NCBI RefSeq assembly: GCF_036206005.1
Contig: NZ_CP108143.1
Location: 2,232,001 to 2,296,000, forward strand
DNA: 64,000 bases
Direction of reading: 5' to 3'
From: Streptomyces sp. NBC_00178
Lineage (GTDB): Bacteria > Actinomycetota > Actinomycetes > Streptomycetales > Streptomycetaceae
Every line of letters begins with the position of its first letter. The stretch's first letter is position 1. A program made the position numbers and the translations under genes. Below are positions 62,153 to 64,000 of this stretch, piece after piece. Under the pieces are notes generated by a model. It searched no databases. It saw only the letters and a list, made by a program, of their open reading frames with translations, and had not been told where the DNA came from.

Positions 62153-63763
62153 TCAGATGTGTCCTGCGCCCATCCCTGCCTCGGCGTTCGCGCCGCGCTT
62201 GGTGAGGGTGGCGACGAGTGCGGCGACCACGGCGACGATGCCCGCGACCATGAAGGCGGAACTCATTCCGGACACGAACGTGTCATGGGCGACGTCCGAG
62301 ATCTTCGCCGCGATCTCCGGCGGGGTGCCCGGGGCGATCGGCGGCATGCCGACCTTGATGGCGGAGGATGCCTGGTCCAGCTGGTCCGGGGTGGCCGGCG
62401 GGAGCTCGGCGGACTTCCAGTTGTCGCCGAGCGTCGCGTCGACCCGCGAGGCCATCACGGCGCCCAGCACGGCGGTGCCGAGGCTTCCGCCGACCTGCAT
62501 GGCGGCCTGCTGGAGCCCGCCCGCGACGCCGGAGAGCTCCATCGGCGCGTTGCCCACGATGACCTCGGTGGCCCCGACCATGACCGGCGCGAGACCGAAG
62601 CCGAGGAGCGCGAACCAGAGGGACATGGTCAGCGTGCCGGTGCCGACGGTCAGCTGCGACATGCCGAACATGGCGACGGCGACGGAGACCATTCCGCCGA
62701 CGAGCGGCACGCGGGGACCGAACCGGGTGATGGCGGCGCCGGCGAGCGGCGAGCCGACGATCATCATCCCGGTCAGCGGCAGCAGGTGCAGGCCGCTGTC
62801 GACCGGGCTCATCCCGTGGACGTTCTGGAGGTAGAAGGTGACGAAGAACAGGCCGCCCATGAAGGCGAACGCCATCAGCACCATCAGGACCACACCGGCC
62901 GAGAGCGGCACCGAGCGGAACATGGCCAGCGGGATAAGCGGCTCGCGCACGTTCTTCTGGGAGAGCGCGAACACGACGAACAGGACGAGCGAGGCGCCCA
63001 GGAAGCCGAGGGTCCTCGCGTCGCCCCAGCCCCACTCGGAGCCCTTGATCAGCGACCAGATCAGGCAGAACATCGCCTGGGACAGCAGGACGATGCCACC
63101 GATGTCGAAGGACCTCGGCGCGTTGGCCGCGCGGTGGTCCCTGAGGATCACGAGTCCGAAGACGAGCGCGATCACGCCGACGGGCACGTTGATGAAGAAC
63201 ACCGACTGCCAGCTGACGTGCTCCACGAGCACACCGCCGAGGATGGGCCCGCCCGCGGTCGAGGCGCCGATCACCATGCCCCAGATGCCGATCGCCATGT
63301 TCAGCTTCTCGGCGGGGAAGGTGGCCCGCAGCAGGCCGAGCGCCGCGGGCATCAGCAGCGCGCCGAAGAGGCCCTGCAGCACGCGGAAGACGATCACCAG
63401 GAACACGCTGTCGGACAGGCCGATGGCCGCGGAGGCGGCGGCGAATCCCGCGATCCCTATCAGGAACGTCTGACGGTGGCCGAAGCGGTCGCCGAGTTTG
63501 CCGGCGGTGATCAGGGAGACCGCGAGGGCGAGCATGTAGCCGTTGGTGATCCACTGGACGTCGGCGAGCGAGGCGCCGAGGTCCTGCTGGATGACGGGGT
63601 TGGCGATCGCGACGATCGTGCCGTCCAGCGCCACCATCATCACGCCGATGGCGACGGCGAAGAGCGTCAGCCACGGGTGGCCGCGCAGCCCTTTCGCCGG
63701 TGCGGGGACGACGGTGTCCTGAGGCTCCCGCGGCGCCTTCTCGACTGTGGTCTGACTAGTCAT
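62153..63763 (-). CDS. DHA2-family MFS drug exporter (EmrB/QacA type)
   Basis: 536-residue exporter with 14 helices. Motif D1 (LDGTIVAIANPVIQQDL), motif A (GKLGDRFGHRQ), motif C (GGPILGGVLVEH) and a large loop near residue 460 match EmrB/QacA. It likely expels drugs or endogenous metabolites. No ribosome site precedes the ATG at 63763; a good promoter ends about one base before it, so the mRNA is probably leaderless. A palindrome in the promoter and a divergent TetR gene suggest induction by a ligand. Confidence 0.93.
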   Translation of the reverse strand: MTSQTTVEKAPREPQDTVVPAPAKGLRGHPWLTLFAVAIGVMMVALDGTIVAIANPVIQQDLGASLADVQWITNGYMLALAVSLITAGKLGDRFGHRQTFLIGIAGFAAASAAIGLSDSVFLVIVFRVLQGLFGALLMPAALGLLRATFPAEKLNMAIGIWGMVIGASTAGGPILGGVLVEHVSWQSVFFINVPVGVIALVFGLVILRDHRAANAPRSFDIGGIVLLSQAMFCLIWSLIKGSEWGWGDARTLGFLGASLVLFVVFALSQKNVREPLIPLAMFRSVPLSAGVVLMVLMAFAFMGGLFFVTFYLQNVHGMSPVDSGLHLLPLTGMMIVGSPLAGAAITRFGPRVPLVGGMVSVAVAMFGMSQLTVGTGTLTMSLWFALLGFGLAPVMVGATEVIVGNAPMELSGVAGGLQQAAMQVGGSLGTAVLGAVMASRVDATLGDNWKSAELPPATPDQLDQASSAIKVGMPPIAPGTPPEIAAKISDVAHDTFVSGMSSAFMVAGIVAVVAALVATLTKRGANAEAGMGAGHI

Positions 63764-63770
63764 GCGCTGG

Positions 63771-63799
63771 AGATTATGTCAGCCACTGACAGTCGACAA
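63771..63799 (-). promoter_or_regulatory. Exporter promoter with TetR-type palindrome in the spacer
   Basis: On the minus strand, TTGTCG (63794-63799) and TAATCT (63771-63776) have an ideal 17-base spacer. Inside it lies TGTCAG-CCA-CTGACA (63777-63791), a perfect palindrome. A repressor bound there would block polymerase. The -10 is seven bases before the ATG of the exporter. Confidence 0.78.
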
Positions 63800-63878
63800 A
63801 CCAATTCACAAGACGGTAACCGTCATGTAGCTCACAGGTAGGCTGATCTGCGCAAAGCAGTGGAAAGAGGTCCAGCAC

Positions 63879-64000
63879 GTGACACGCAGGCAGACACCGG
63901 GCCCCCCTCCTCCCGGGGCCCCGGCCGGATTGCGCGAGCGCAAGAAGGCGCGCACCCGTGAGGCTCTGCTGCGGGCCGCTCTCGGACTCTTCGCCGCCCA
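63879..64000 (+). CDS. TetR-family regulator, N-terminus only
   Basis: Starts at GTG 63879 (TRRQTPGPPPPGAPAGL, then RERKKARTREALLRAALGLF) and runs off the right edge. The first part of a TetR helix-turn-helix (RERKKARTREALLRAAL) is clear. AGAGG lies in front of the start. It is divergent from the DHA2 exporter, so it is the probable repressor that binds the palindrome at 63777. Only about 40 residues can be seen. Confidence 0.85.
   Translation, partial: MTRRQTPGPPPPGAPAGLRERKKARTREALLRAALGLFAA

Overview
This window is high-GC actinobacterial DNA. It has many GTG starts, 4-base start/stop overlaps, strong purine ribosome sites and GC-rich third codon positions. The gene content (ahpE-DUF3052-aceE synteny, several TerD stress proteins, an extracellular PHB depolymerase, MFS/TetR pairs) points to a Streptomyces chromosome or a close relative. 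Most genes look like ordinary chromosomal genes; one short stretch (about 40.85-43.23 kb) is a foreign insertion.

Layout. 0-3.8 kb: the start of a secreted protein, a small membrane protein, and a three-gene glycosyltransferase / methyltransferase / alpha-toroid operon. 4.0-10.4 kb: a KstR-like TetR regulator, then a branched-chain-amino-acid-type ABC importer (binding lipoprotein, two ATPases, two permeases) with a terminal alpha/beta hydrolase. 10.4-15 kb: a polyhydroxybutyrate-use locus: PucR-type regulator, 3-hydroxybutyrate dehydrogenase and, divergent, a secreted PHB depolymerase. 15.6-21.4 kb: a cobalamin-riboswitch-like leader followed by five tightly overlapping genes (surface alpha-toroid protein, secreted partner, ECF T, fused double ATPase, S component), probably a B12 uptake system. 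21.4-37.1 kb: mixed single genes, including a GT87-PAP2 fusion, an MFS-MarR fusion, a secreted HNH nuclease, a PhoD-like phosphatase, DoxX and DedA proteins and several small conserved proteins.

37.3-43.3 kb is the accessory part. An 885-residue protein joins membrane helices, a Flp-pilin-like segment, a Gly/Thr-rich linker, a pretoxin-like body and a C-terminal nuclease-like domain. It overlaps a probable immunity gene. Next comes a minimal integrated element in tRNA-Val(UAC): a 41-bp imperfect direct repeat (att sites), one 528-residue cargo gene of unknown function and a truncated tyrosine integrase.

43.4-47.6 kb: a DUF4097 lipoprotein, a coiled-coil membrane protein, a DUF4383 protein, an FmdB-type zinc ribbon protein and an O-methyltransferase. 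47.8-56.9 kb: a tellurite-resistance-type (Ter) stress region: HAD hydrolase, PRTase/StiP-type fusion, CitE-like lyase, a divergent TerD with a repeat tail, another TerD-like protein, a TerC-type membrane protein and two tandem TerD paralogues. 57.1-61.4 kb: AhpE-type peroxiredoxin, DUF3052 protein and pyruvate dehydrogenase E1 (aceE). 61.5-64 kb: a small secreted inhibitor-like protein and a DHA2 drug exporter divergent from a TetR gene that runs off the window. A palindrome fills the exporter's -35/-10 spacer, and the exporter mRNA appears leaderless.

All calls come from reading the sequence and recalled family knowledge; no database search was run.
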